NCBI GenBank assembly: GCA_014607495.2
Contig: CP053167.1
Coordinates: 6,386,001 to 6,450,000, forward strand
Reading direction: 5' to 3'
Length of the DNA stretch: 64,000 nucleotides
Source of the DNA: Carposina sasakii
Taxonomy: Eukaryota; Arthropoda; Insecta; Lepidoptera; Carposinidae
This document shows positions 12,181-25,700 of the stretch, one piece after another (positions within the stretch are counted from its first letter, which is position 1; the number at the start of each line of letters is the position of its first letter). The notes beneath the pieces are model-generated. The model saw only the letters and a list, made by a program, of their open reading frames with translations. It made no database searches and was not told the origin of the DNA. The position numbers and the translations under genes are program-made.

Positions 12181-14825
12181 CAATATAAAATTCTAATTCT
12201 GTACAAATCGATTTCCTATCGGCATCCTTTGACACGTTGACCATACACAACAGGAGCTACTCTCATAACGGAAAATAGATCTTGCACCTGTGATGTAAAG
12301 CCTAGTTTTGTTGAAGGGTTTCCGCTAGGCAGGGGGCCGTTCAGGCTGAAAATGTTACACTTAACGCTTGTTAGGCCTACGTGTAACATGCCTTTGTCGG
12401 GTCGCCGGCTCTCAAAGATTTTTTCTAATTTTATTTACGGAATAGGCACGCCTTTTTAAAGCTTTGAGAGGCGTGATGTATTTTTGTGAATATTGTTTTT
12501 TTACCATGGGGTAAAATGTTAAAAACAATGTTGAAGAACACTATGTATAAGTAGAAAGATTTACCTAATGATTTACTGGTATTTGTATTTTAATGAACTT
12601 TTGACATACGACTACGGCGGACTTCTGACTACGGGCGTTGACACCAGCAGTCGCTCTACATAATTAATATCATCTGACATACAAAGCAAGTCAAACACAA
12701 GTGTATACACGAAAAACAAACGGCACCATCACGATATGAATCCGTCACGAATGCGCAAATCCAATCAAAACGGCAAGAGGCCAGTGCAGCCCGTGCGCTG
12801 CGTGCATGTGCCGGTGCAGTGATGCACGATCACGGTCTAGGGTTGACACGTTTCATGTAAATACATACATATGTACATAAAATCCCGCTTCTTTTCCGTA
12901 GGCATAGAGAAAGCATCAAATTAAATTTATCCTTCAGATAGTCTATTTAATCTTTGAAAAAATAGGCCCTAACTTTTATAATAATTTAAGTATCCATGAA
13001 AAGCTTATGTTTATGAATTATTGAAATAATTATGTAGGTTGAGTTACAATAAGTGACTCTACTATCTTATAGATACTGACTCTAAAAATTGAATTTAAAA
13101 TTTAAAAAACCTCGACCCAAAAATGTACGAAATCATTATGACAAAATGTTTAAAATGCTAAACCCTATAAAAAGCAAAAAATAACTTTTAACACTACATA
13201 AGTACCAACTAAAGCATGTAAGACTATCTACTCGGGACTTTGTGCCACCTTTATGTCGGAGGCATAACCGCCAATTTTGAACTGCAAATGGTTATCTTGG
13301 CCTGCTGTTGACCGTACGTATGAAATTTTTTATTAAATTTTGTCGCGTCGTGGGACCGCTTTTTACCTTCAAAAATACTTACCTAAATCAAATGATTCCT
13401 ACCTAATCAACATTCGTATAAAAAAAATCACCTATCTAAACAAAATTATTGATATAATGTTTTAAAGTAAGTAGGTATTCAGAATTAAAGTGAAGTAAGC
13501 TATTACAATTATATTTGTATAACAATGGGATTGAGGACCTATCTTAAAATAAAGCTGATTGCGCAATGAAAACCATAAGAAAAACTTATCATGAAGTCTT
13601 CTATTTGGAGAGTTAGGTTGGAGTATTAATACATAGTAGGTAAAGGCAGAATAATGTTATTAAATCTATGGTAACACTAAGTTTTGAAAATTGGTAATGT
13701 TAGTTTTGTACATAATAATTATTTTTCAATCTGGTAGCCCTACAATACCTACAGTACCGTGGCGAAGTCATTAGCAGTAATGGCTGATCCACTCTGCGCA
13801 GAGTTAGTGCGGTTGTCTGTACGTATGTTGGTAGTACTGTTTACCTATATTATGTTGGTAAAACATATCTATACCTATATCTACTCGTATACCTATGATT
13901 ATTAGGTGTAAATGATTTCATAAACGAGCTTGCAGCTACTAAATCACGTTCCTTGGCGATGGCTCATCTTTTAGTGTTATTTTTTCTATATGTATTTTGT
14001 TCAATTAACTGGTGTTTAGGAAACCTTTTCCCGGCACTGTGAAACTTAAACCCATTTATTTATTTTGATTGATATAATAAATAAGAGATTCTTAAGAGTA
14101 TTTGCCGATGCTTACCAAAGTGCATTCATACGCTGGTATATATGGTGTAGTTCTATCCCTTTGAGGCTACCTTTGCCTTACCTAAGGAGGTAATAGGTTA
14201 GTTTTAGTATACTAAATACCTAATTACAACCAAAACAATAATCAATATTAACATTTCAATTTAAATCAAATCCAATAAAAGTTTACTTTTAAGCCCTGCA
14301 TAATATTAAAACTTTCGAAACATCCCTTTCGTTCCCATCTGTTTCATACTTAAAATTTTCGACCCCTCAAGACCCATACGGCACATCCCCGTATTCGAAT
14401 AAATTCCTTAAACTTCCGTACCCAAAATATAACGATTTAAGAGGGTAGCTCACCCCTTGATAAAGAACGGCGGGGTAAAGTATCGCTATAATCGTATTTC
14501 ACTTCTGTCATAAAAACTAAGAAATACCCCACAAGTAGGTACTTTAAAATGATATAAAAGTGAAGGAATTTACTTCGTCTAGACTCTGGTTCTTTTTAAG
14601 TTAAAGGGACATAAAGATCATATTCTTGAAGAACTTTGAATCAGGCAGGCGGCCGGTCAGGTCATAAAACCAAAAAACATACAATTTCCATTGTGAGTAT
14701 CTTCATTAGGTGCATATGGCCTTCCAATAATAATTTTAGCACATTGCGTAATATAATAAGCCTATAATAAGTCATGTTCGTATCGTGTTGAAATACTTAT
14801 GAAGTTAAGTTAACAAGTATATGGT
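12181..14825. other. intergenic, no gene seen
   Basis: No supported gene over about 2.6 kb. A GC-richer patch at 12775-12850 rich in TGCA/GTGC words is the only compositional departure. Confidence 0.45.
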
Positions 14826-14827
14826 GA

Positions 14828-14940
14828 GGTAGAGGGATCGTAAGGGCAGCTGGTAGTGATTGTATGGCGAAAACAGGAGATCAACCCTTGTGGCATGCCC
14901 TGAGGTCTACGTCCAGCAGTGGACTATAATAGGTTAATGT
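14828..14940 (+). repeat. retroelement 3' tail repeat
   Basis: Shares 'cttgtggcatgccctgagg' and 'cgtccagcagtggact' with the copies at 7955 and 17786; degenerate. Confidence 0.55.
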
Positions 14941-16930
14941 ATGTATGTACCTATAGATAGTGACGTTTAAATGCGTTTATGGTTAAAATACCTTTTTGCT
15001 AGATAATGAGATAGCAGGTAAACAAACAGAGAAACAAACAGGTTAACAGATAGATGAGGTTAACAAAATAAGAGTCAAGAGCACCAATCTGGAATTTCAT
15101 TTTCGAGCTTGCTTCAATACCTTATAGAATGAAAGATGAAGAAATGGATTGTTACGACGAACTTCGTGTTAGGTCACATCGAAAGTTATCTTTACACTAA
15201 TGTAAAGCTTCACTTTCTTGCAATCAAACAAAATAAAACTTTTTTGTTACATTGATTTAAAACCGCTTAAACAGTATTATGTACTCGCAAATGAGTCTGT
15301 CTATTGACGTAAATATTTCATAGTAGAAGGTGGGCTGTAGTTTCCAAAATGCAGATGCAAACATTTCATTCATATCTACACTTAGAAAATATTGGTATAA
15401 CGTCTTTCCATTAAAATAAATATATATTTTTTTCTACAGTTTCAAGAAAATAGTGCACTGCCTCCCTCCCTACACTCAAATCATCCGATTCACCCCCTCG
15501 TAAACCGAGGTGGGGTTTCTTGGAAAATTATGCAGTTTTTTCAGATACGACTATTCGGAAACAGAGTTTAGTTTGGTAGCTTTTTGTATTTTTTGGATAA
15601 TGTTACAGTTAGTTACCTATAAAACCAATGTTAAACTACAGGTTTAAATGCACATTTAAACAATGTTGATTTGTACTGAAATTGTATGTTGTATTATTTG
15701 AGTGAAGATTTGTAAAATAGATCCTTAACCGCATTTCAAATATTTCATGTATTTAAATAAAGCACAATATTGTGCAAAATGGAAATATTTGATATAAATC
15801 TTACCAGTAACGAGATCAACTTTGGTCATATTTCTTCGAAGCGACTTTAATTCCCAACAATACTTCATCGTAAATAACCATCACATTTACATACGGACAG
15901 ACTGTTGTAACTCTGTATATACCCTGACATTGTCATCTTACATAATCTGGAAACTATCTTAAGAAAATTCGCAGCCATCCCTCTCTAATACCATATTGTA
16001 TCCCTGTCTTGCCATCTGGAAAACCAACCAAGCGCGTAGATGGGCGGGGCTTGATTTCGACAAAATTGGCTTGAACTTTGCGAAATCGTTAGCATGCTCC
16101 GTGGAGATCGGATCTCCATGGCGTCCGCGAGGGTTGGCAGGTCAAGCCTGGCTGGTTGTTCTAGATATCGCCTGACTGCACATTGGCTGAATCTGACCAC
16201 GCCCACTTGGAAAATGCATTTCGAAGATTGCTGCGGCCTCGAAAGAATGGCGCTGCAAAGTATCGTGCACTTAGTGGAGTTTGGGCCAGGTTTTAGGGTA
16301 ATAGCAGCCTCTATGCGGCGGCTTTTAGGACAATGACTGCGTCTTATTATGCCAGGTTTATATTGCTTAAGTTCTGAAATTTAATTTGGTTGGGCGATAA
16401 GGTAAAAGCTGGAAGGTTATCAGTTTTCTCAAGTAATACCGGGATTGGCTCACCACTCATTCCCGCCTCTGCAACTCCTGTGAGCCAGGATCAACAGAGG
16501 TGACAAGAAAAATGCATAAAAAAACATAGAAAATCCCGGGGGGGCCTAACTAGCGACTATAAAGCATTAAAACTAATAGAAAAACAGAATGTGAAGTATG
16601 AAGATAGCTACCTGTGCATAATATTACATTAAGCACTGACTGACTATATTATTATAATTGGAACATTTTTCAAGTAATAGTGTCAAGCGATTCCAACGAT
16701 AGAACCGATTCGAAAACTATGCAAAATCGCGGTTATTCGTATACCCCAAGGGGTGCTCTATCTCCGAATAATCACTTTACACAATTTTAAATACTTCGGT
16801 ACTGAATATGATACGTTTAATTTAATCTTAATCTAAATTTTATTTTAATTGGCATTCCTTGGACCAGTTCAAACACATACACAAAATACCATTATACACA
16901 ATCAATTGAGTAACCTTTGAGGCTTGGCGG
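14941..16930. other. intergenic, no gene seen
   Basis: No supported gene. The stretch 15980-16340 is less AT-rich and is open in two frames (73 and 80 codons). Neither protein shows a recognisable motif, and no flanking splice signals continue them. Confidence 0.4.
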
Positions 16931-16937
16931 GAGTTAA

Positions 16938-16963
16938 CTAACCTAACCTAACCTAACCTAACA
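16938..16963 (-). repeat. short interstitial telomere-type repeat (TTAGG)n
   Basis: Four to five consecutive CCTAA units on the plus strand equal TTAGG on the minus strand, the telomere unit of most insects. The tract is only about 25 bases and is flanked by ordinary AT-rich DNA. Confidence 0.7.
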
Positions 16964-17239
16964 GTTAATTTTTATTAAATCGATGATAATAAATAACGAA
17001 TAATATCGACAATAATGTTGTTATCTAACATTGATAGGTACCTAGAGAAGGGCTTAGTGCTTTGTGCAATGGTGCAGGGAAGCAAATCCTATCAGCGCCC
17101 ACATGTTCACCGGCTTGTAGTTACTCATTGTGCACACACACTGCATGGTCACTTGTTAACTATATGGGTAGGCATCTATTCCTTTAACGAGAGCCTAAAA
17201 CACCAATTACACATACATACATATATATACATACGGCTG

Positions 17240-17440
17240 TGTCCTGAAAGTGGGCAATCCAGACCTGCAGGTTCATAGGGGAGATCACATAGCCACGTTA
17301 ATAACCGATGACAGATGTAAATGATAAGTTTCTAGGTTATCGCCTGAGAGAATTTCCGAATTCCTTAGTTGGCTCTTACGATATGCACGATAGGAGATGC
17401 AGCTGATGTATTCTAGTGAAGCCTTGCATTAGCATAGCTA
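17240..17440 (+). repeat. repeat D copy
   Basis: Matches repeat D from 'gggcaatccagacctgcagg' to 'gcagctgatgtattctagtgaa'. A MITE A copy begins about 85 bases downstream. Confidence 0.7.
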
Positions 17441-17523
17441 ACACCAATTTCAATATTCCTATGCTTAGCAGTGGACTTAGGGACATAGTGACTTAATACT
17501 AATGACCTAGGTATCCATATATT

Positions 17524-17781
17524 CAGAGTGTAACAAAAAGGGTATGTTAAGCGAAAAGCTACGAAGCCCACTATATGGAACCTATTCACAAAATCTGAGA
17601 CTCGAAATCACATGTTCATTTTTCAAGATTGTATGAAAATTCTAGAAATGTTTAAGAATTCTCCATACTATCTGGAAAAATTAACATGTGATTTCGAGTC
17701 TCAAATTTTGCAGATAGGTTCTATATATGTGGGCTATCTTCATAGCATTTCGCTTAAAATACCCCTTTGTTACACCCTGTA
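17524..17781. repeat. MITE A, full palindromic copy
   Basis: Runs from 'cagagtgtaacaaaaagggtatg' to 'ttgttacaccctgta' with both inverted arms. It is followed directly by a retroelement tail repeat. Confidence 0.8.
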
Positions 17782-17785
17782 TAGA

Positions 17786-17885
17786 CTATGGGCAAATGCC
17801 CCCATGGCAATCTTGTGGCGTGCCCTGGGGGAGGCCTACATCCAGCAGTGGACTGCAATAGGCTGATGATGATGATGATGATGAG
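17786..17885 (+). repeat. retroelement 3' tail with (GAT)n
   Basis: 'cagcagtggactgcaatagg' is followed by a run of GAT triplets at about 17864-17884. This is the best-preserved example of this tail in the window. Confidence 0.7.
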
Positions 17886-18493
17886 GTATCCATAATATCC
17901 TCCCTCATACTGCATGTGACGAGTTGCAAGCATTCGTTTACGATTAGAAGCAGTCATTAACACCTTACATCATCTGCTGTATCTCAACCACGACCTATTA
18001 CAATAACAATACGAATAATATAGAGCGATATACAATATATAATACAGAGCAATATAATACAATACAACGCTCATCGCCCGGTGTCGCTCGCTTCGTTGCC
18101 CTTCAATCGTCGTACTGCGCGGATTTTTTCATTCTCTTTCCACTCAGCGAACATTAATGTAGGAAATGAAAAGATTCCTTGTCCATTTTTTTCGGAGCAA
18201 GGATTAGTTTTTGTCTGGAAGTCATTTTAGTGGTTTTTTTTGTCGGTTCATTCGGGACGCCTTCATTTGTGGGGTTGCGGCTTGTGATTGGTTTTTGCAG
18301 TTCGAAATTGATTCGGTAATTATTTAACTATTATTAGATGTGTTAATGAAGACCTATACATACTATGTATGTAAACGTGTGTGTCATATCAATATACATA
18401 ATGTTAAAAAACAATACTTAATAAGAATAGTATTTTTGGGAAAGTCTGGTATGGTTTTCTATTGTATGGTACGGTTAGAGTACCTAGACAGTT

Positions 18494-18570
18494 AAACTAA
18501 AATACGTGCAATGGCCTCACTTATAGAGGCTTAGTGCGGAAAATGCCCAGACAAACTAACTAATAACAGT
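18494..18570 (+). repeat. short repeat shared with 12101-12175
   Basis: 'aatacgtgcaatggc...gcttagtgcggaaaatgcc...aactaacta' parallels 12106-12170, so it is likely a second 3' end of the non-LTR element noted there. Confidence 0.45.
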
Positions 18571-19660
18571 TTTTCAATAAATAATCAAATCACGATGCAA
18601 TGCCCTATTCACCCACGGAAAATCGAATACTTTAAATTTAAAATTTAATGCTTTAAAATGTTAATATAACTTTTGCGAAGTTATGCCCCCTATTCAACGT
18701 CGGCCCGGTTTATAACCGGACACGTGTCTCGGAAGCGAACGGATGCCGGGCCGGACGACGGACCGGACGCCGGGTGTTACACGCTTGCGTCTCAATCACC
18801 GCCGTTGATACAAATATTATCGTTTTTGATACGCTCTTAGGAGATAGGCTATGGGAAATATGTGTGTATGGCCAAATGAATTTAGTTATCTGATGTAGAG
18901 GTAAAGCCAACAAGTTACCTACCTAAGGTTTTTGAATTGCCAGATCGATTTTTCAAGAGCTTGATGTTAGATACAATTTTTTTTCCAAAAATAAATACTC
19001 AAACAGTTGAACTATTAAAATTTTTGTCATCTTAAAGTGATAGGTATAATTTTTAATTTTTAACGTTAGGAAAACAGCTATTTACTATAGGCCAATTCCA
19101 ATACTAGATATCATAAAGAATATTGAATTTTTTATTATTCCTAATTTGAAATTTTGTATTAAAACAATGGAACATTAAAATATGAGGTATGCAAAAAATA
19201 TCTCGAGATCGGTTACAAATTGAACGACGACATGACGACGACGTATGTTTAGTACTTAACTTACCTATCTATAATTTTGTTTGTTTAGTTTATCCCGAAG
19301 GAAAGGCAAGGGGAACTAAGCCCATACAGCCATTGTCTTCAGTAAATAATTTCTGAATTTATGATGGATGACATTGATGATGATGAATGGAAAGCTACTA
19401 AAAGCATACTTTTAAATTGTTTAACAAACAAAATAGGTTTCAAGTATATTTAATTATTCATTGATTCCACCTACACAATCCCCTACTGATTATAAAATTC
19501 AATAAGCACCAAAATTACGGCAATAAAAATTTAAATTCATATATACTGGCACTGAAGCCCCTCTATTGTCATTCAAATAGGCCGAGACAGGGTCGGGATG
19601 CACTTGGGTGGAGGAGGGATAGGTCATACTGGAAGGTTGTTATAACAACATAAATATATA
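18571..19660. other. intergenic, no gene seen
   Basis: No supported gene. A GC-rich patch at 18695-18785 with repeated CCGGAC words is unexplained. Confidence 0.4.
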
Positions 19661-20040
19661 TACAGGGTGTAGGTGACAGCCAGGCAAATACTGAAATTCT
19701 GAACAAGTACCATTGTGTTGAGTTATGCGGCAGTGTTATTGCTCGCAAAAAAATGTATTTTGATTTGATTATCAGTAATCTTTGCTCTCCGCGCCAATTG
19801 TATCGGGCGATCCTGTGACTAATTAAATGGGCTTACTGGTTATTGTGTGACACATTGCTATTTTTTTGGATCACTTGTGACTCTCCATTAGGGTTGATCG
19901 GTTATTTTAACTTTCGGCAACTTTTTTTGGATAATCATCTTTTGCTTAAAATTTTATTTTTAACTCATTATGTAAGGCCCAATTAAACGAACTAAACTCG
20001 TCCAAAATTTTCAGACATATTTTCAGAAAAAAATAGTTTA
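19661..20040. repeat. MITE B, truncated copy
   Basis: Begins 'tacagggtgtaggtgacag' and matches the reverse complement of the full element at 62210-62691 across nearly all its length, including the block 'atcagtaatctttgctctcc'. The far terminus is missing. Confidence 0.75.
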
Positions 20041-20130
20041 GTTTTGTTTTTAGGAAATTATTAAAATCGTGAACTTAGCGCCGCGACAAAGGTAGGTACC
20101 GTACCTACATACAATAATAGGCCCTCTTAT

Positions 20131-20285
20131 TACCTAACTAGCAAAAGCAAAGCGATAGCGAAAATTGTACAAAAATAGCTGATTGCTTGTCAAATTCGTA
20201 TTACGTAAAATGAATTTCAAGGCGAATATTGTACAATTTTCGCTATCGCTTTGCTTCGGCTTTGCTATTGCAAATTAGGTAATCA
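20131..20285. repeat. foldback element
   Basis: A left arm of about 40 bases, containing 'gcaaagcgatagcgaaaatt' and the following 'gtaca', is matched by its reverse complement after about 60 bases of spacer. Both ends continue into 'ttacctaa'/'ttaggtaa'. No ORF is present. It is probably a small MITE. Confidence 0.6.
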
Positions 20286-20844
20286 GGGGGAGGGTCGATT
20301 ACAGATTTTTTATTCGTATTTATATCGAAAGATCATAAAATAAAACATTTGCGAAAGAAAAACTTCGCTAGCGTAAAAACTTTCCGGGATATAACGATTT
20401 CAAAATCACAATTTTAGACTTGCCAAAAAACGCTCCATACGACGCTCGTACAAATGGTTACTACGACGTGACGTCACTCTTTAAGCAACTTGTATGCGCG
20501 TAAAAGAACTTTTGTTCTACAGCTATACGAGTATTAAATATTGCGTTTCTAAATATGGTCACAAAACATAAGTTGCTGACAATAATGAAGGTGGACATGT
20601 GATGTGGTTATTTATTTTCAATTAATTTCACATAATAATATGAAAAAATGGACTTGCCCACTTAACTTTGAAGGCTTATTACTACTCATTTGGACACATA
20701 AACAAATTGTAACTTTACAAATAGGTATGATTTTGATTATTTATTCTGATAACAATAAGATGTTATTAAGATTAAACCACAGGAAACACCCCATAATCGG
20801 TAAAAAGTTTAAGGAGACAGATTATTTGTTTAATGCAGATGAAT

Positions 20845-21045
20845 CTAACTCACATCATAGAGGAATAAGATATCATAGAGTGCTAATGTCATATTACTAT
20901 ACATTATTACTATACATTACACTAATAGAATCTAAGTGTCAAGGACTGGAATTTCGAGGCACCGAAAAGTCTAAAGGTGCATCGAAACTGTTAGTATGAC
21001 ATTAGCACTCTATGTCTACATCTTATTCCTCTATGCTCACATACA
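20845..21045. repeat. double hairpin
   Basis: The block around 'catagaggaataagat' and 'catagagtgctaatgtcat' at about 20857-20895 is inverted at about 20996-21037. Between them sits a second, smaller inverted pair, 'tttcgaggcacc' and 'ggtgcatcgaaa'. A 131-codon open frame crosses this structure and is judged fortuitous. Confidence 0.55.
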
Positions 21046-21049
21046 ACCG

Positions 21050-21590
21050 ATTAATTAATGAAAATCGACGTTTGTATTTTTAAGTTGTAAAAAGAAAGTA
21101 AAGATTTTTTTATAAACACTTATGGTCATCAAACAAAACATTAACACTTGAAGAGCTCATAAAATAATTCACCCTTCCGAACATATCATACTATAGTGAT
21201 ATTCCAAACAATATCTGCTATGAATGATATGACACATCGAAGGCGTTTCGAATTTAAACTATATTTTATACAAAATTAAAAATAACATCCTCCTAAATAT
21301 TTTTTAACCCTTACTATCTTAGAAATAGAAGTGATATTCCTGTATTTTACTATTAAAATAAATGTAAGGGTAAAATAGTGAGTGTATATTATATTTGATT
21401 GTGTTTTTAACACTTCACCCCCGTCGTACAGGGTTTAGGGTGTACTTGGGGCAGTTTGCACCCTTACTGATTAGCGTTCTTAATCTATAGGGGAGGTTTT
21501 TGGATAGTGCTATTCTGTAGGTTGGCAAGACTAAGTGTGTTTTGCACAATTTAAGTTTAGAAATGATGTATTAACATTTTAACCCTTTCC
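21050..21590. other. intergenic, no gene seen
   Basis: No supported gene or repeat identified. Confidence 0.4.
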
Positions 21591-21606
21591 ATATTTTATT
21601 ATCATA

Positions 21607-21634
21607 TAAATAAATAAATGAATAAATAAATATA
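21607..21634. repeat. AAAT/AATG simple repeat
   Basis: A run of AATA/AATG tetranucleotides. Confidence 0.7.
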
Positions 21635-21874
21635 ACATGTAATTGTCTATGTAAGGTTATAACAAAAATTATAACATACAACATTTTCTATGAAGCGAAA
21701 GATATGTGTACGTGTTACAGTAAGTGGAAAGCTAATTTTATATGTATAACATATGTATGTTTTAAAAAAACGACTACTTATTAGTTAAATACTGCATAGT
21801 TCAACAAAATAATTAAAAATTACTCTAGTACCACACACAAATCTACGACTCATAACTTACAAATTATAAATAAA

Positions 21875-22116
21875 TAAATATAAATATTCACACACTTCAC
21901 AACACATTGACCTAGTCCCACACTAAGATCCCTAAGTTCTTGTGTCGTGGGTACTAAGCAACGGTATATAAATACATAGACAAGTATATAAACATCCATG
22001 ACTCGGAAACAAACATCGATATTCATCACATCAATGTTTGCGCCTACCGGAATTCGAACCCAGGACCTATGGCGTCGCAGGCAGGGCCACTACCAACTAC
22101 ACCAATCGGCCGTCAA
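21875..22116 (-). repeat. tRNA-derived SINE, minus strand
   Basis: Read on the minus strand it begins 'gacggccgattggtgtagtt' (A-box region) and has 'gggttcgaattcc' (B box) about 45 bases later, then a unique body and an AT-rich tail near 21875. The head is tRNA-like but has no closed cloverleaf. Confidence 0.7.
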
Positions 22117-22531
22117 ATTAAAGTAACTATCTCTGTCCTGCATAAAACCATCCAGTTATTCAATAATATTTAGTATGTATGTTTACTTAACATCTCAAAC
22201 AGCAGCTTGATGAGCTTCACGGGGACAAGCTAAAGCCTGTTTGCCAACATATTCCTTTTAATACACATGTCTGTTTAAACGAGCGTATTGTGCAACTGGA
22301 GATGTATTTAATTATTTGAGGGTACATGTAAAGAGATTATAATAAACAACGATATAAGCAGGGTTTGAGCTCCGTAAAAAGGAACCGGTATAAAGTAAAA
22401 GTAAATCGTAACGCTGAACCGTGGAACAACAACTTTTTACATTATACGTTTACTTTATACGTTACTTTTTACGAATTCGTAACATGAAACTTGTGGTGCA
22501 ACTGGGCATTAGAGTCCTGTGCTGTGTCGGG

Positions 22532-22712
22532 GTTTCACTAGAATACATCAGCTGCATCTCCTTCCGTGCATGTTGTAAGAGTCGACTAAGGAACTTGGGC
22601 ATTCTCTTAGGCGATAAGCTAGCATTGTTACTGGCCAGTAACATGTATCTCAGCTCAGCTATGCTTAATTTGGCTGAGGGATGTTGTTTATGATCCTGCA
22701 GTTCTGTATGTA
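22532..22712 (-). repeat. repeat D copy, minus orientation
   Basis: Contains the reverse complement of the D core ('actagaatacatcagctgca', 'aggaacttgggcattctctt', 'atcctgcagttct'). A 23-base MITE A remnant ('acagggtacccttttttgtt...') follows at 22730-22757. Confidence 0.7.
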
Positions 22713-22759
22713 TAGGTATTATATTATACAGGGTACCCTTTTTGTTACACCCTGTATTA

Positions 22760-25700
22760 TGTTTAGAGTTTTATTTAAATACATAGGTTCGAGTAGCAGT
22801 AGACTCAGATTCAGTTTTCTATAAAATAATTATATACCTATTCTCTGTTCAATATATTCTACATGATATACTGAACATTTCTTAAGTTCGGTTTAATAAA
22901 AGCGTAAAAGTAGAGCCTCAAAATCTGTGGTAATTCGTTTGATTTAAGGTGAAACTGATATCGTGATCAAAGTGTACCCAAAAGCATGATCAGTTTCCAC
23001 TCACAACGGATCATATGATCAGAGTGGACTAACCCGTACTTAGAGGTATAAGCTATGATCTGTAATTGAGAAAAAATAATATTTTCAAAACTTGCTCGAA
23101 ATCTGAAAATGCAAATTGACTTGGTTAAAATAATTTATTTTTATATTCCTGACATGCAAGAGCTTTTAATAGAGTACTTAACATTGTTGAACCTCATTAA
23201 CGTAACCTCCTCCCTCTTAAATAGCTGTCATTAACCGCAATATTTTCAAAATTGGAATTGCATTCGGAAACATTCGCGACATTAGGTTCAGATGCGCGCA
23301 CGCCGGAAGTGGGGCCGTTCATTGTGGCGCGTGACGTTACTTCCGTCGTCAGAAATATGGCTGTGCAAGAAGCGGGTAGTTGCGATTGTTTTAGTGCAGT
23401 TTGTGCTGAGTTTATAGAATAATCAATTAAATTGTTTACTTGTCAATAATAGAAAATTTAGTTAAAAGGAAACACGCTCAAAAAAATATATATGGCCAGT
23501 TGAAATCCTTTATTACCTACCATAGGGTTATTACTATTTAGGATGCCCATCGGCCATATTTTTCTGGGATATAAAATGTCTTTTCTCAGGTTCTAGACTA
23601 TCCAAATTTCATATAAGTCGGTTTTGGCACAACAGTCGGACATACAAAGTTACTACCGCATTTATAATTTTACTAAGAATATGAAAAGGGGAAAATCGGA
23701 GAATAATATTATAGGGAACATAACTGAAATTACCGATAAAATATACTACCTAATATTTTTAAATATCCTCTTGTTAACACTATCCTTCCCTCTTTATAAA
23801 GAAGTATAACAAATTATTTCGCCACGGCTCTCGAACAAAGAATTCTATAATTCAAATTGTAAAAACCGCCAATTCGTCATGCACCGACCGCGCTACACCC
23901 ACGATCAAAGACAAGTGCACAATGACGTCATTAGGTCCTTTCATACACAGCCACAATGTTTATTTTGTAAACAGAAATTGGAACTGTAATGAATTCCTTA
24001 ATAAAATATACATTAAAAACTCTACTAGCGCTACTGTTAGTGCAGAAATAAGTTGGTCACTCGTCTATATATTTAAGACGTCACATACAAATTTCCATCC
24101 CAATGTAAAAGTGTATAAGGATGAAAATGTTATTTTGTGGTTTTAAGCGATTGTGGAACTCAATGTGTTCCGTGTATGAATTTTAAAATAATAATTCGTC
24201 ATTCTTGTAACCCCTGTCTTTTGCCTCATTGTTGCGTGATGCGTAGGTATGTTGGTTTTGATGCGAATCCCCTGGTATTGTTTCCATTGTGTTTGAATTT
24301 TGATTACTAATATTGCAGCAACTATTAGTGAATTAGTAGTAGAATTGATTTGTGGTGATTAAAATTACAAAAGTCACTACGTTCAGACGATCGCGAAGAG
24401 TCACACTTCTTTGTTAGGCCTGATTATTACAGTATTTTAGTCGTGTCATAAATAGGTTTTAAAAAGATCCAAGTGACTATACCGTCAGAGAAAAATCGTC
24501 AGAAAACTCGAAAATAGAGTCGGTAAATTTAAGCGAAGATAGAGTCGGCGAACGTAGAACTCAAGTCTGTCTTAGACATTGATACTATCTAAACACGATC
24601 TAGAACCGCATGGTCTGAGCGAAATATGTAGGTACTCGTATTAGGAGAGTACACCTCAATCAAAAACAAGAGAAGGGTCAGAAGAAGAACAAATGTAAGC
24701 TAATGATCGATCCAAAATTAAACATTTATAAATAATCTGAAACGGCTTAAGAGAGTATATTGAGTCCACTAACAAAACTCTAGCCGAACGTATTCTCAAA
24801 CCAGACCTCGACAATCACGATCGCAGGTACAATGGAACCGCACGATAATTCAAACGGCAAAATTCACGCGTGAATTTAAATCGCGCCTCGGGCCCGGCTA
24901 GGAAGCCGTGATTTGTGGCTATTTACCGCGGCTGTTAACTTTCCATTTGCGTCGATCGCTCGTGCGGAATGTGCCGTTCCGATTTTAATTCCGAATACAG
25001 AATAGGGACCCCGCGGCTAATGGCGATCGTTACTATTCTTTTCGTGATTTCTGCCGATGCGGAAATAATTTCAATGGGTTTTGCTAAAAATTGGTTATAA
25101 TGGGTTGAATGCAATTGTTGCGGTTATAGTTGAACGGACGCATTGTCTTAGTCTGGTGTTGAACCCATAACCTCTTTTTTACAATTGCAGATTGAAAATG
25201 GAATCAAATTTTACTAGTCTACTGAACATAGGGTTGATCATATTGCAAGAAAAAACATGCCTAAACAATTTGTGGATAACAAAATAAGGTCCAATTGACG
25301 CTATAACCATATAGGTACCTACGAGTTTTTAGTTAAAATACTATTAATGTATTTTCCTAAACAGTAATCATAACACCGTAAAAAGTTATCAACAGAACTT
25401 TCCGCTAAACGCACCAATAGCGGAGCACAAATAAATAATCTTAACCGGCTTCCGTTGGAAATTCAAATCGGATAATTTAATAAGGACCCCGACGACGGCG
25501 ACGGGACAATTTCGAGAGAATTTTCTGGAAAACCCTTTTGTCCAAACAACGAGACGTCAGCGGCTCGGCCACCCTTGCGTGACATCCTCATTGAGAATTC
25601 AACCGGGATTCTGAGGACACACTGGGATGGAGAAACTATGGATCATTATGATGGCGTAACTACAAAGATGTTTGAGGAGACCGGGCTTATAAAGAGACAG

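Noticed and set aside
20604..20999. 131-codon open frame
   Set aside because: It crosses the double hairpin, has no domain or codon pattern, and is AT-rich chance coding.
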